Source of the DNA: Arion vulgaris
Taxonomy: Eukaryota; Mollusca; Gastropoda; Stylommatophora; Arionidae
Assembly: GCA_020796225.1 (NCBI GenBank)
Contig: CM036762.1
Coordinates: forward strand, 51,074,407 to 51,138,406
Reading direction: 5' to 3'
Length of the DNA: 64,000 nucleotides
Under the pieces are notes generated by a model. The model searched no databases and had not been told where the DNA came from. It saw only the letters and a list, made by a program, of their open reading frames with translations. Shown here piece after piece: positions 20,975 through 31,712 of this stretch. The position numbers were made by a program, and so were the translations under genes. Each line of letters begins with the position of its first letter. Positions within the stretch are counted from its first letter, which is position 1.

Positions 20975-23157
20975 ACAATTTGATAGAACTGACACATAGA
21001 ACTGACACATAGAACTGACACATAGAACTGACACATAGAACTGTCACATAGAACTGACACATAGAACTGACAGATAGAACTGACACATAGAACTGACACA
21101 TAGAACTGACAGATAGAACTGACACATAGAACTGGCACATAGAACTGACACATAGAACTGACACATAGAACTGACACATAGAACTGGCACATAGAACTGC
21201 ACATAGAACTGACACATAGAACTGACACATAGAACTGCACATAGAACTGACACATGACCAGAACTGACACAACATAGAACTGACACATAGAACTGACACA
21301 TAGAACTGACAAATAGAACTGACACATAGAACTGACACATAGAACTGACACATAGAACACTAGAACGCACATAGAACTGACAATAGAACTGACACATAGA
21401 ACTGCACATAGAACTGGCACATAGAACTGACACATAAAGACACTGCGCACATAGAACTGGCACATAGAACTGACACATAGAACTGGCACATAGAACTGAC
21501 ACATAGAACGACAATAGAACTGACAATAGAACTGACATAGAACTGACAAATAGAACTGACACATAGAACTGACACATAGAACTGACACATAGAACTGGCA
21601 CATAGAACTGGCACATAGAACTGACACATAGAACTGACACATAGAACTGACACATAGAACTGACACATAGAACTGCACATAGAACTGCACATAGAACTGA
21701 CACATAGAACTGACACATAGAACTGACACATAGAACTGGCACATAGAACTGGACATAGAACTCACATAGAACTGACACTAGAACTGGCACATAGAACTCA
21801 TGAGCACATAGAACTGACACATAGAACTGCACATAGAGCAATAGAACTAGAATGCACATAGAACTGGATAGCACAAGAACTGACACATAGAACTGGCACA
21901 TAAGAACTGACACATAGAACTGACACATAGAACTGCATCACATAGAACTGACACATAGAACTGACACATAGAACTGGACCATAGAACTGCACATGGACGA
22001 CACATTGAATGCTCTGCTGCACATAGAACTCACATAGAACTGACACATAGGAAGACACTAGAACTGCATAGAACTTGAACATAGACGCACATAGAAGACA
22101 ATAGAACTGGCCATAGACTGAACATGAGCTACACTAGAATGCACATAGATGACTAAAAGAACTGACTACGATAGAACTGACATGAGAACTGACCATAGAA
22201 CTGACACATAGAATCTGACATGAACTGAACATATAACATAGACTGTCATAGACTGACAGCATAGACTGACATGACTTTACCATAGCTGCATCACATCGAA
22301 CTGACATAGAACTGGCCATGCTGACAGCATAGACTGCGATAGAACAGTCTATCCTAGAATGACATAGATTACATGACATGTCACATAGAATTAGACAATG
22401 AACTGACATAGAACTCACATAACTGACCATAAACTGACTACAAGAACTGACAATCAGAGCACAGAGCACATAGGCACAAGAACACGATGGATAGAACTGC
22501 ACATAGACGCACATAGAAGACAGCATGGACTGACAATAGCTGCCATAGACTGACACATGACACTGAGCACATAAGACACACATAGAACTCACATAGACGA
22601 CACATGAACTGCACATGTGACTAGAATGACAGCATAGAACGCTATAGGAGAACATAGGACACATAGAACTGACACATAGCTGGGAAATCTGACACATAGA
22701 ACTGCTAGATGAAATAGAAGATAAAGAAGACACACAGGCTGCACATAGAACTGCACATAGAAGCACAAATGGACCATAGCACATAGAACTACATAGAACT
22801 GACATAGATGTCACATAGAACTAACATAGAACTGACACATAGAAGCAATAGATTACTGACACATAGAACTGCCACAACATAGAACGCATGAACGACCGCC
22901 ACTAGAAGACAACATAGAACTGACGAACATAGAACTGACACATAGAACTGTCACATAGAACTGACACATAGAACGCAAATAGAACTGACACATAGAACTG
23001 CGAACACATAGAACTGCACATAGAACTGACAATAGAACTGCACATAGAACTGACACACTGAGAACTGACACATAGAACTGACACATAGACGCACTAGACA
23101 CATAGAACTGACACATAGGCACAAGCTGACACATAGAACTGACACATAGAACTGGCA
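20975..23157. repeat. 13-bp minisatellite (acacatagaactg), degenerate in its right half
   Basis: Regular units of agaactgacacat run to about 21750. After that the unit is increasingly broken by deletions and foreign fragments until a partial recovery near 22900-23157. The stretch 22448-22790 carries the order of words found at 23820-24120 (see finding). Long minus-strand frames of CQFYVSVL repeats are artefacts of the array. Confidence 0.9.
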
Positions 23158-23370
23158 ACCTGTGATGGACGCACACATTTCCATTCTTCTTCTTCTTCAT
23201 TTCTCTAGTCTTGTTTTGCATCACATGAGAAGAAGTGATTTCTAGAACGGATTATTGTGTGCGCTTCATAAACAATGTTGCTCGTTATCTCAGTTATCTT
23301 TGAGTCCACCCTTTACGTAGATGGGATTTTGCTTTGTATATACTGTATCGGAGAAACATTGCTTTTTGAG

Positions 23371-23589
23371 GTAATCTGTCTGTTGGTAATCTGTCTGTTG
23401 GTAATCTGTCTGTTGGTAATCTGTCTGTTGGTAATCTGTCTGTTGGTAATCTGTCTGTTGGTAATCTGTCTGTTGGTAATCTGTCTGTTGGTAATCTGTC
23501 TGTTGGTAATCTGTCTGTTGGTAATCTGTCTGTTGGTAATCTGTCTGTTGGTAATCTGTCTGTTGGTAATCTGTCTGTTGGTAATCTGT
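23371..23589. repeat. 15-bp minisatellite (gtaatctgtctgttg)
   Basis: About 14 perfect 15-bp units. This contrasts sharply with the noisy 13-bp array just upstream. The 5-codon period keeps all six frames regular (VICLL, TDRLP), but there is no evidence of a protein. Confidence 0.95.
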
Positions 23590-23592
23590 TCA

Positions 23593-23765
23593 TGTGACCG
23601 AACTATTAAATTTGCTGTTTCTTGATGAAGTCTTGTACTGATGTTGTACCCACTTTTTTTTCTCATCACTTCGTTTCTAAACCGGTCTCTTCTTGTTACT
23701 CCCAGCATTCTGTGTAGACAGTTCATCTCTGTCGTGACTAGTTTTACATTTACATTCAACAGGTT
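23593..23765 (-). mobile_element. LINE-1-like reverse-transcriptase fragment
   Basis: The minus-strand frame includes LHRMLGVTRRDRFRNEVMRK, the segment that follows the YGCEAW region in LINE reverse transcriptases. It is joined directly to the 15-bp array. Confidence 0.65.
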
Positions 23766-23774
23766 AGAAATTTA

Positions 23775-24005
23775 ATGATAGTTGAACCACATTTACTACC
23801 ATCACGTGCCTACAATAATCGACAATCAGGGCGCAGAGCACGAGTCAGGCCAAGAACACGATGGATAGATAACATCTCAGAGTCCCTGCAAAAGCATGGA
23901 CTGACAATGTCAAGCACAACACACCTGGCACAAGATAGAAAACTAACTCCCCACGACGCTTCACGGCAAATGTGGTTAAGATAAGATAAATTCGGAAACG
24001 AAGGA
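23775..24005 (+). mobile_element. LINE C-terminal fragment, opposite orientation
   Basis: The plus-strand frame 23775-23984 has RARVRPRTRWIDNISESLQK, the basic C-terminal segment of a LINE reverse transcriptase. It faces the minus-strand fragment to its left, so the two are separate pieces or an inversion. Confidence 0.65.
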
Positions 24006-24073
24006 AAATATTTCGAAAATGTGGAAATCTGATAGATAGAAATGTTAGATAAGAAGAAGATAAAGAAGACAAC

Positions 24074-24239
24074 CAGGGGCGGCTCGTCATTAAGGGCCAG
24101 TGGGACCATGCCCCATCAAAAATAATGTGCAACGTGTATTTATTATTTAATAAATTAAATATAAGCTAATCCAAAACCATGATTTTGCCGACCATTTGTG
24201 TCTGGCCCCACCAACAAAAAGGATAACGAGCCGCCACTG
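24074..24239. mobile_element. MITE-h copy 1 (hAT-like, 166 bp)
   Basis: Ends are caggggcggctcg and cgagccgccactg. The interior has ggccagtggga and tggccccacc blocks around an AT-rich middle. Perfect 8-bp duplications aagacaac lie at 24066-24073 and 24240-24247. Confidence 0.92.
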
Positions 24240-24299
24240 AAGACAACTATATAGACGGAGTATGATAACTAAATTATTAGTATAAATGTATACATGTAT

Positions 24300-24427
24300 C
24301 TCCGTTCAGAAAGCAATGGCAAACTACTGAACGTATAAGTGGTGCCTAGAAAATCGACGAGTTGTTTACTGTGGTTGATGGCTACGTCCTGTAAAGGATA
24401 TGCCACGATTTTCATTTTCATACATGT
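24300..24427 (+). mobile_element. SINE-E, 3' half only
   Basis: Contains gttcagaaagcaatggcaaa, then ctactgaacg and the 3' end tgtaaaggatatgccacg. The tRNA-like head is absent. Confidence 0.75.
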
Positions 24428-24474
24428 ATCTGTGTCTGTTTGATGAGCTTCACTGCCAGAGTTTCTTGGCTAAT

Positions 24475-24632
24475 GCGTATGGTAGTTGCAGAGCGAAGTG
24501 GAGCGTACAGGACAACTACTTCTAGTATAAGGATGGAGGTTGAGGCCGTTACTGCTGCCCTCCATTAGCTCTCTGGCTCCATCTACTGGGACAGTTGTTG
24601 TATCTGACTCTCAGTCGATGCTTCACAAGATC
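24475..24632 (+). mobile_element. LINE RNase H fragment
   Basis: Reads MEVEAVTAAL and, in another frame, SDSQSMLHKI. These correspond to the Glu- and Asp-bearing motifs of the RNase H domain of I-type non-LTR elements. It is truncated at both sides. Confidence 0.6.
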
Positions 24633-25300
24633 CTTGTCCATTGCGGAACGTTGCTTTCATCATAACCCGTCTGAAAATCTCTCTGTAGTAAGTTCTCTCG
24701 CTACTTCCAGCGTCATATGCAACGTTTCTTTGATGTCCTGCTGCCACCTTCGTCTTGGTCATCCCTTCCTCGTACTCCCGGAATCATGACGTCCATTACC
24801 GTTCTCTTGAAACCACTGTGAAATTTAACGTGGCCAAAATATTTCATTTTCCAGGACATGATGCTATTTATAAGTTAATGCTCCTCGATATACAGGTCTT
24901 GTAGGATGTCTTTGTTTTTTTTCTCTTGTCTGTACAGGATGTTCTAAGAACTCTTCTATAGCAACTTGTTTCAAAAACTTCAATGTTCCTGTTTAATGTT
25001 TGTGTTATGGGCCACGATTCACATCCATATGTTGCCACAGGGAATATGCATGTTCTCAGAAGTCTTACTTCTGGTTTTTTTTGCTAACGTCGTACCATAG
25101 TTTCTTCAAGCTTCCTCTGGATTGCCATGGCTAGTCTTCTTCCAACTTCTTTCGTACAATCTCCATTGTTGTTAATTATAGAGCCAAGATATTCAAAATA
25201 TGTGACATTCTCAACGTCTTCAAAATCTGCACTACCCGGTTGCAATGCTCACATTATTATTTAGAGGTGTTGACTCTTAATTTCTGTCTTCTCCAAATCT
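24632..25300 (-). mobile_element. LINE-1 reverse-transcriptase C-terminal half
   Basis: On the minus strand it reads EYLGSIINNNGDC, KEVGRRLAMAIQRKLKKLW and RTCIFPVATYGCES in order. After several frame breaks it reaches the 3' part with a block near-identical to 58.7 kb (tttctttgatgtcctgctgc). This is the longest LINE-1 piece in the window, but it has many stops. Confidence 0.8.
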
Positions 25301-25555
25301 AGACACTCACTTTGTAATCACGTCACATGTTTACTCACTAAATGTATTTAGTGCTTGAACAACGGGGAGTTGAATGTGACGTAAGACGCGTGCCATTTAT
25401 TTCCTTTGTTTGTACAAACAAAAAGAAAATGATTTCTGAACTATTCAAGCTACTATTCACCCCCTCCCCCAAATTCGTCGTCTGTATATTATAAAAATAT
25501 GGAATAATATTGGATTAGATTCGCTATAATGTAGTTGCTGTACTTTTTAAAATTT
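25301..25555. other. No feature recognised
   Basis: Unassigned AT-rich interval with a C-rich patch near 25460. Confidence 0.3.
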
Positions 25556-26015
25556 ATCGTGGCATATCCTTTAACCGGTTTTTGCCATTTTAAAAAAAAA
25601 CCGATCCAGAAGCACTTGAGCTGAAAGCTCTTCGGTTCGGTGCCATGGATATCGTAACCCTTCGGTTCGGTGCCCCGAACACCGTAAATCTGAGGAATCT
25701 GTGGCATTTCTGCCAGTCCGCGAGAATTGAACCCGCATTCACAGAGGACTTATCACCCGTAGTCCAACGCGCTACGAACACGCTGGGCAGGCGGGCGGTT
25801 TTTGCCATCAACAACAATAAGCGAGTTGTCGATTTTCTAGGCAGCACTTATACGCTCAGTAGTTTGTCATTGCTTTCTGAACGGTGATGTCTATTTTTTT
25901 AAGTTTGTAAAAATCGAAGAGAGCTAATTTGATTCCAAACTTGCCCACCGCGCAGTTTGAACCAGGTACGCTTGGGTTGTGCTCGAGCTCACTACTGAGC
26001 TACATACGCTCACCA
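25556..26015 (-). mobile_element. SINE-E, minus strand, split by SINE-F
   Basis: The tail lies at 25556-25588 (ggcatatccttta) and the body and head at 25796-26015. On the minus strand the head shows gtagctcagtagtgagctcg and ggttcaaactgc. The interruption is SINE-F. Confidence 0.85.
25589..25795 (-). mobile_element. SINE-F within SINE-E
   Basis: A 207-bp copy, with the A-rich 3' end on the left (poly-A as A-run at 25592-25600 on the plus strand) and the head at the right. Perfect 13-bp target duplications cggtttttgccat lie at 25576-25588 and 25796-25808. Confidence 0.92.
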
Positions 26016-26650
26016 GTTGATGTACTAAGTCAGATAAATCTTCACCTTGAAATTCCCACGACGGTTCAGGTAAAGAACTCCTAAGACGCAAACTCCCGTG
26101 TGAAGATACCTTTACGGGGAAAAAAAACAACACGGGTTATGCTTTTGTCTATCAAGGTGCTTGTGGCACAGTGGCGGCAAAGTTACTTTGATGTTGCGGC
26201 CGGTCCTAGATCAGAGAAACTGGTAAAACCACGTGACGGTCCCGCGCTCTCTGATCCAGTGAAGGTAGACACACTTTGTCCTGTTGCTCAAAGTACTGTA
26301 CTATTGCGAGCTGGGGATTCACGTGAGGAATCCAGGATGTTCCGAGAACATTTCATTTGTCTGAATAATTCAGAGAAGAGAACAGTCGCATTTCACGATA
26401 CAAGAAGTTTTGGACTTTATATATGAGCACTCAATAACAAAAGTAAACACAACTATTTGTAATAACATATTTAACATTTGATGTATTTCTTCTACCAAAA
26501 TATTAGATATTTTATTTTTCTGTTTAAAATTTAGAAACAAATAATGATTACATCTTGTTCGTATATGACTTAGCAAAGTATTTTAAAACGTGTTTATTAC
26601 CGATTATGATATAAATATATATGTCAAAGTTATTATAAGTATAATTAGGT
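26016..26650. other. No gene recognised; 108-codon frame of unknown status
   Basis: The plus-strand frame 26100-26426 has no family I recognise and no clear splice or codon signal. The right part is AT-rich. Confidence 0.3.
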
Positions 26651-26654
26651 ATAT

Positions 26655-26765
26655 TGTACTCAATTCCATGGAAGAGGTTGAGGGTGTTGCCAGGACAGAT
26701 CGGTATGGAGAAATTACTTACAGGCCCTATGTAGCATATAACGGCACAAGAGGAATATATATGTA
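26655..26765 (+). mobile_element. LINE-3 3' tail
   Basis: Contains ttccatggaagaggttgagg ... gacagatcggtatggagaaa ... atataacggcacaagaggaa. It is collinear with the better copy at 49.2 kb. Confidence 0.75.
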
Positions 26766-26846
26766 TATACTTAGATAATCCAAAAAATGTTATGTCTTAT
26801 TTTAATGCATTGTTTCAGATTTTATAAGTTAATATTTCAAGCACTC

Positions 26847-27078
26847 GTGTCTTGCCGGAGCTCGCAGGGGGAGCAAAGAATAGTATCATAGTGACCTACA
26901 AGGCATGTCGTAAGAGGCAACTAAGGAAGGGGCCTAGGGAAGTTACGCTAGTAAATAAAAAGCGTCGCATAAATCGGATGTAATACTTGTAGGCGAATAA
27001 CTGGCACAACGTACAATTACTCTTTGGCTCGAATCACATATAAATCACAAGTGGTCGATATGGAGCTTTCAAAGAAGG
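26847..27078 (+). mobile_element. SINE-C, with a 3' deletion
   Basis: Head tcttgccggagctcgcaggg, core catgtcgtaagaggcaact, and 3' part gtggtcgatatggagc. The 'agagtggtttaaca' block is missing. The interval 27079-27308 after it shows nothing recognisable. Confidence 0.8.
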
Positions 27079-27308
27079 AAAAACATTTAAATGAGAATAA
27101 AAATAGGATGGAAACTTATGAGATTTCTCTGAAAATGAAGGCGTTGCTCTAGATAATTTCCCTATTGTAGTAGAAAAAAAACTAACATATTTAGACAAGT
27201 TGTTTCAATATTATATGATGCGTTCTAATTATATTGCTTTCTCAGACAAATATCTTCTATGAATGTTGATACATTATCAGCTGTTTGATGAATATTGTGT
27301 TACTATAG

Positions 27309-27570
27309 GTGGGCGTCTGTAGCTTCAGCGGCAGTGAGCTCGATCACAACCCAAGTGTACCTAGTTCAAATTCTGCGCCGGGCAGTTTTGTAGCAAATTT
27401 GTTCCCGTTTATTTCTACAAAGGGTAAAAATAAACCTCACCGTTCAGAAATCAATGGAAAACTACTGAACGGTGAATCAATGTAAAATCAATTACTTTTT
27501 ACTGATGTTGATGTCTAAGTCCTGTAAAGGATATACCACGATATGCATTTTCATACTGATACCATAGAAA
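27309..27570 (+). mobile_element. SINE-E, full length
   Basis: Head gtctgtagcttcagcggcag, B box region tagttcaaattc, body with ttcagaaatcaatggaaaac, and the end gtaaaggatataccacga. A (ga)n microsatellite lies just downstream at 27591-27621. Confidence 0.87.
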
Positions 27571-27589
27571 TCTACGATGTATTCAAGAG

Positions 27590-27626
<37 letters not shown>

Positions 27627-27799
27627 ATGAAAGAGAGAGCAAGCGAAGAAAAGATTTTTTTAAAAAGGGTGCCAAAGCAGAACATATGATCAAGGTTTAT
27701 AAATAGCAGACTAAAATATTGCGAGGTTATTTCACCTGTCAGCTGCCGTGAGTAAACAACTGTTCAACAGGTGAGTATGTATATGGCCCTTTTCATCTT

Positions 27800-28066
27800 T
27801 ACAGACGGTCAATAGGTAAGTGTTTTACTGTGACAACTTCTGAGTTTTCGCTTTTCTCTCTTGTCGTTCAGCTCATACATAAGTCTCTTCTCAAAAGACT
27901 CTGCGCCCTTCCGTAATTTGGCTTTCCACACAACTCTGTCATCAGCTAGTCCCTCCCATGTGCTGGGATCTATAGAAAAGTTTTTCATTGAGGTTTTGCA
28001 GACATCTTTATATCTGAGCAGTGGTCTGCCCTGGTGCCTCTTCCCATCCGAAAGTTCACAGAACAA
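27800..28066 (-). mobile_element. LINE C-terminal fragment (GKRHQGRPLLRYKDV)
   Basis: The minus-strand frame 28066-27809 contains GKRHQGRPLLRYKDVCK, then WEGLADDRVVWKAKLRKGAE and KREKRK. This C-terminal signature is found in endonuclease/reverse-transcriptase LINEs. The frame is open for 85 codons. Confidence 0.75.
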
Positions 28067-28454
28067 CAGGTGAGTAGTCTATTAGAAAACGAACAGATTA
28101 AATAATGTCGTATCCTAGGGTCAACTCTTGGACGCCGATAACATATTGTTACTGAAGGCCATGATCAAACTAAATTATCTTGTCCCCAACCTGGTCAGGG
28201 TAAAATCTTTTTCTTGTTAATAAATGAATGTCAGGTGTATCCTCAATCAGGTGAGTTCCTTTCTGAAGATATATTATGTAACGAGTTAAGTTTAACAATA
28301 AGGAATATCAGTATTATTAATATTTTTCATCAATAAATAACTATGAACTCAAAGTATTGAGTAAAATTGCAATAACGCTTACAGTGTTATATCAAAGATA
28401 TATACAAGCCAGCCCCCATAAAACTGGAATTTCCGATTCGTCGACTAAGCTGTT

Positions 28455-28580
28455 GAGTCGTCTGTTACCAGGCGCTGCGTTTTCAACCTAATGACGCGTA
28501 TTTTTTAGTTATATCAGAGCATATAGGACAACAAACATTTAAAAAAAAAGAATTAACTCGTTTTTTAGAATCCAGGTATT
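28455..28580 (+). repeat. R2 dispersed repeat, copy 1
   Basis: Shares tttcaacctaa, agttatatcagagc and agaattaactc in the same order and spacing with 58065-58175. Family unknown. Confidence 0.6.
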
Positions 28581-28692
28581 ATACAAGTATATAATGTGTT
28601 GTTTACAGTAAGGCAGGTGAAGGATTTACATTAAAGCGGTGAGTTCCTTTCTTGTTTCTATACAACCTAATTATTCATCATTATCAAGGTGC

Positions 28693-29125
28693 CTATCCTT
28701 TATATGACGTTGCTCTCTTTGCAGCACATCTGAAATTCACTCTGTCTTTTGCCAGTTCACCCACTTCGTCGATGGTCATGTTCATGGTTTCTTTAATATC
28801 TTGTAGCCATCTTCTTCTTGGTCTGCCTCTACGTCCTGGGACCCTGCCCTCTAGTATTGTTCTTTCCAGGCCATCGTGACGCTTGATGTGACCAAAGTAT
28901 GTAATTTTTCTGTATAGTATGTTGTTTATCAGCCAATTCTCTTTAACATTTAGTTCTTTCAGGACATCAGTGTTCTTTCTTTTTCTGTCCATGGTATTCG
29001 TAGGATCTTTCTGTAGCATTTAGTTTCGAAGGACTGGATTTTCGTTCTTAATTTTTGTGTAATAGTCCATGATTCACAACCATAAGTAACCACTGGGAAA
29101 ATGCATGATCTCAATATACCTAATT
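28693..29125 (-). mobile_element. LINE-1 3' end with an open 108-codon C-terminus
   Basis: The minus-strand frame 29019-28693 has LNVKENWLINN, ITYFGHIKRHDGLERTILEG, RRGRPRRRWLQDIKE and ends RCAAKRATSYKG with a stop. Upstream, to 29125, are remnants of the YGCES segment. This is the best-preserved LINE-1 terminus in the window. The interval 29126-29449 shows nothing supportable. Confidence 0.85.
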
Positions 29126-29449
29126 ATTGGGGCCTGAAAATATAATCTACTGTAATCGATCCCGTAAAACGATTTTATTTGGTTTTGGTTTTTGTTTTGT
29201 TTGTTTAAGTATACGCCAAATAAACTATAAAAAAAGAAAAGAAATCGGATGTCTCAAACTTTTATACTTCTTGTGATATGATTAGATGTTTATTTTCAAA
29301 ATTTCAACAATTTCAGTCAAAGTTTGTTGAGTTTCAGATTTGTAAAGTACGGCATACATTTCTAAACGGTCAGTTTTTCATTGCAGCTTTTGTAGCGAGC
29401 AGGTTTTATAGATTTGAATTATTAGTCCCTAATCTAACACCTCGATGAT

Positions 29450-29645
29450 TAACCCGACGTTCTGAGTTCCATTCACCCTGCGGACAGTTTGGTCGCAAAT
29501 TGTTTCTCGTGAATTTCTACAAAAGGACGATGCCACCGCCCGTTCAGAAAGCAATGGCAAACTACTGAACGTAATAATGCCTAGAAAAATACAGTGTTAA
29601 AAAGGTGGGGTTGAATCGCAAAGTCATGTAAAGGATATGAAATTA
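29450..29645 (+). mobile_element. SINE-E, decayed
   Basis: The body is clear (cgttcagaaagcaatggcaa, then tcatgtaaaggatatga). The head is degenerate (acccgacgttctgagttcc). Confidence 0.65.
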
Positions 29646-29915
29646 ACTTTTTAATCCAACACCTCGATACAAGGACAGATTATTCCATAATAGGACACAT
29701 ATTTGTACAGATTTTTGTTCTTCTTGTCGGTCCCCAAGGAATTATGAGTTTTACCCCTTTTCCTATATTGCGTGGGGAGAGTACCCGACTTTCTTGCAGA
29801 CCCAGAAACCTCTAACAACTCTAGTCGTGTAGTGCTATGTTTAGTGCTGCCGAGGCTCCGCTATAGGTTTGTAATAACATTTTAGGAACATACATTGTTA
29901 ACTTAATAGTATAAC
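29646..29915. other. No feature recognised
   Basis: Short unassigned interval. No convincing frame. Confidence 0.3.
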
Positions 29916-30267
29916 TTCTCGCCCGAGTGGTTACCAGGGCCCAAATTTGAGGTGTAAAGAATATAACCACTGTTATTGCCGCATGTCTAAGATTAAACAT
30001 AAGACTTAAAACAAATAGCACAACCGTGGCTGTAAGCTATGACTCTGCCCTATGCGCCCACAGGCCCAAGAGGAAAGACTCTAACTACTATGTCGTAGCT
30101 AAGGTTTGCTGAAATCGGATGCACGTCCTAAACGTGTGTAAGTCTATGCGTTTAGGTGCCTACCATACCAATGTGCAACGTATACACGTTCTTGGCAAAG
30201 ATCAAACTTATCACAAAGAGTGATTAAAATTGGTCGTAAAGAACGAACGCAAAGAAGAAGAAGTAGA
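29916..30267 (+). mobile_element. SINE-A carrying a ~100-bp internal insert
   Basis: Head gcccgagtggttaccagggc, 3' half from tgctgaaatcggatgcacg to the GAA tail. The 8-bp duplications agtataac lie at 29908-29915 and 30268-30275. Between about 29985 and 30095 it holds extra sequence not found in other SINE-A copies, replacing the catgtcgtaagaggcgact core with a broken version. Confidence 0.85.
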
Positions 30268-30459
30268 AGTATAACATCTACTGAGTTATACAGTAGCATG
30301 GTATAAGGTTAGATTTGTCAAAAGGGTTTTGTTAAATTATGTCAGTTCAGACATAACTCACTTTATACATTCATTACTTAAGTTATAAGATATCTCAAAA
30401 TAATTTAAATTTGAAATTCATTAGATTAGAAAATACAATTCCTATAAAATGTTTTCAAC

Positions 30460-30600
30460 ATTTTAAAAATTACACTAGGGACCCTCGTCGGTGCTACGGA
30501 GTTCGTGCACTGCATCTGAGATCTTCCTGTGTAAGAAAGAGATCGGAGCACTCATGGTTACTCACCGAAGTGCAATGATGAATGCCCAATAAATGAGTAA
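30460..30600 (+). mobile_element. SINE-G, 3' part only
   Basis: Contains cactagggaccctcgtcggt, cttcctgtgtaagaaagaga and ttactcaccgaagtgcaatg. The head and the first 250 bp are missing. The interval 30601-30935 shows no feature. Confidence 0.78.
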
Positions 30601-30940
30601 ATCTTTGAATAATTCTAGATTTTATATTTAAACCACAACGAGCATTATTATTTAGATAACATTGGTTTCATAACCAATGTTCGTACACGAATAGCACGGT
30701 CTTAGACATATCAGAGACGGTAGGAAACACCATATACGAGGCGCACTTGAGGGAGCTTTTCAGAACTATTCTCATACCCTGAACGCTGAAAGGCTCAACA
30801 TAAATAGACAATATTTAAAATAAAATTATTATTTACCAAATAATACACTCACCAATATATTTGGTTTTACTGTAGGCATTTGTTCATTGTTCTGTGAATG
30901 TATATTTTAGCATATTAATATTTCTTGAAGCGCTTGAGTG

Positions 30941-31712
30941 ACCCGTGTAAGTACCTCGCTGACCTCGCGACCCGTGTAAGTACCTCGCGACCCCGTGTAA
31001 GTACCTCGCGACCCCGTGTAAGTACCTCGCGGACACCGTGTAAGTACCTCGCGGACACCGTGTAAGTACCTCGCGGACACCGTGTAAGTACCTCGCGGAC
31101 ACCGTGTAAGTACCTCGCGACGTGAACTCCTGACCGTGAAGTACCTCGCGACCCGTGAAGTACCTCGCGGACACCGTGTAAGTACCTCGCGGACTCCGTG
31201 TAAGTACCTCGCTGACTCCGTGTAAGTACCTCGCTGACTCCGTGTAAGTACCTCGCGGACACCGTGTAGAGTACTCGCTGACTCCTGGATCCTCGGACCC
31301 GTGTAAACCTGCTGACCTTTCCGTGTAATTAACTTGCATGTTTTAAACTGTGTAAGTACCTCGCGACTCCGTGACTAAGTACCTCGCTGACTCCGTGTAA
31401 GTACCTCGCTGACTCCGTGTAAGTACCTCGGGACACCGTGTAAGTACCTCGTGGACTCCGTGTAAGTACCTCGCGGACTCCGTGTAAGTACCTCGCGGAC
31501 TCCGTGTAAGTACCTCGCTGACTCCGTGTAAGTACCTCGCGGACTCCGTGTAAGATACCTGCGACACCGTGTAAGTACCTCGCGACACCGTGAAGTACCT
31601 CGCGGACACCGTGTAAGTACCTCGCGGACTCCGTGTAAGTACCTCGCGGACACCGTGTAAGTACCTCGCGGACACCGTGAATACCTCGCTGACTCCATGG
31701 ATCCTCGGACCC
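30941..31712. repeat. 22-bp minisatellite (gtgtaagtacctcgc)
   Basis: About 33 units of 22 bp with a ggacacc/ggactcc/tgactcc variable end. Every unit on the plus strand contains gtaagta, a donor-like word. Around 31265-31350 the array is broken by fragments resembling its right flank (ggatcctcggaccc). The minus-strand ARYLHGV-type frames are artefacts. Confidence 0.93.

Larger units (their letters stand above)
27768..28644 (+). promoter_or_regulatory. Cluster of perfect 5' splice-site-like sequences
   Basis: CAGGTGAGT occurs at 27768-27776, 28067-28075 and 28248-28256, with TAGGTAAGT at 27813-27821 and GCGGTGAGT at 28636-28644. Some are preceded by AG after a pyrimidine tract at a short distance (for example tctttacag before an 11-base segment ending at 27815). 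This could be a micro-exon region, or repeats carrying a donor-like word. A LINE fragment lies between the first and third sites. No protein can be proposed. Confidence 0.25.

Noticed and set aside
20926..23224. Long Cys-rich frames (CQFYVSVL repeats, up to 294 codons)
   Set aside because: Product of the 13-bp array, open in more than one frame, in a stretch that also looks mis-assembled.
26100..26426. 108-codon frame as a gene
   Set aside because: No recognisable motif, no splice signals, and it begins close to a SINE-E end. Chance frame cannot be excluded.
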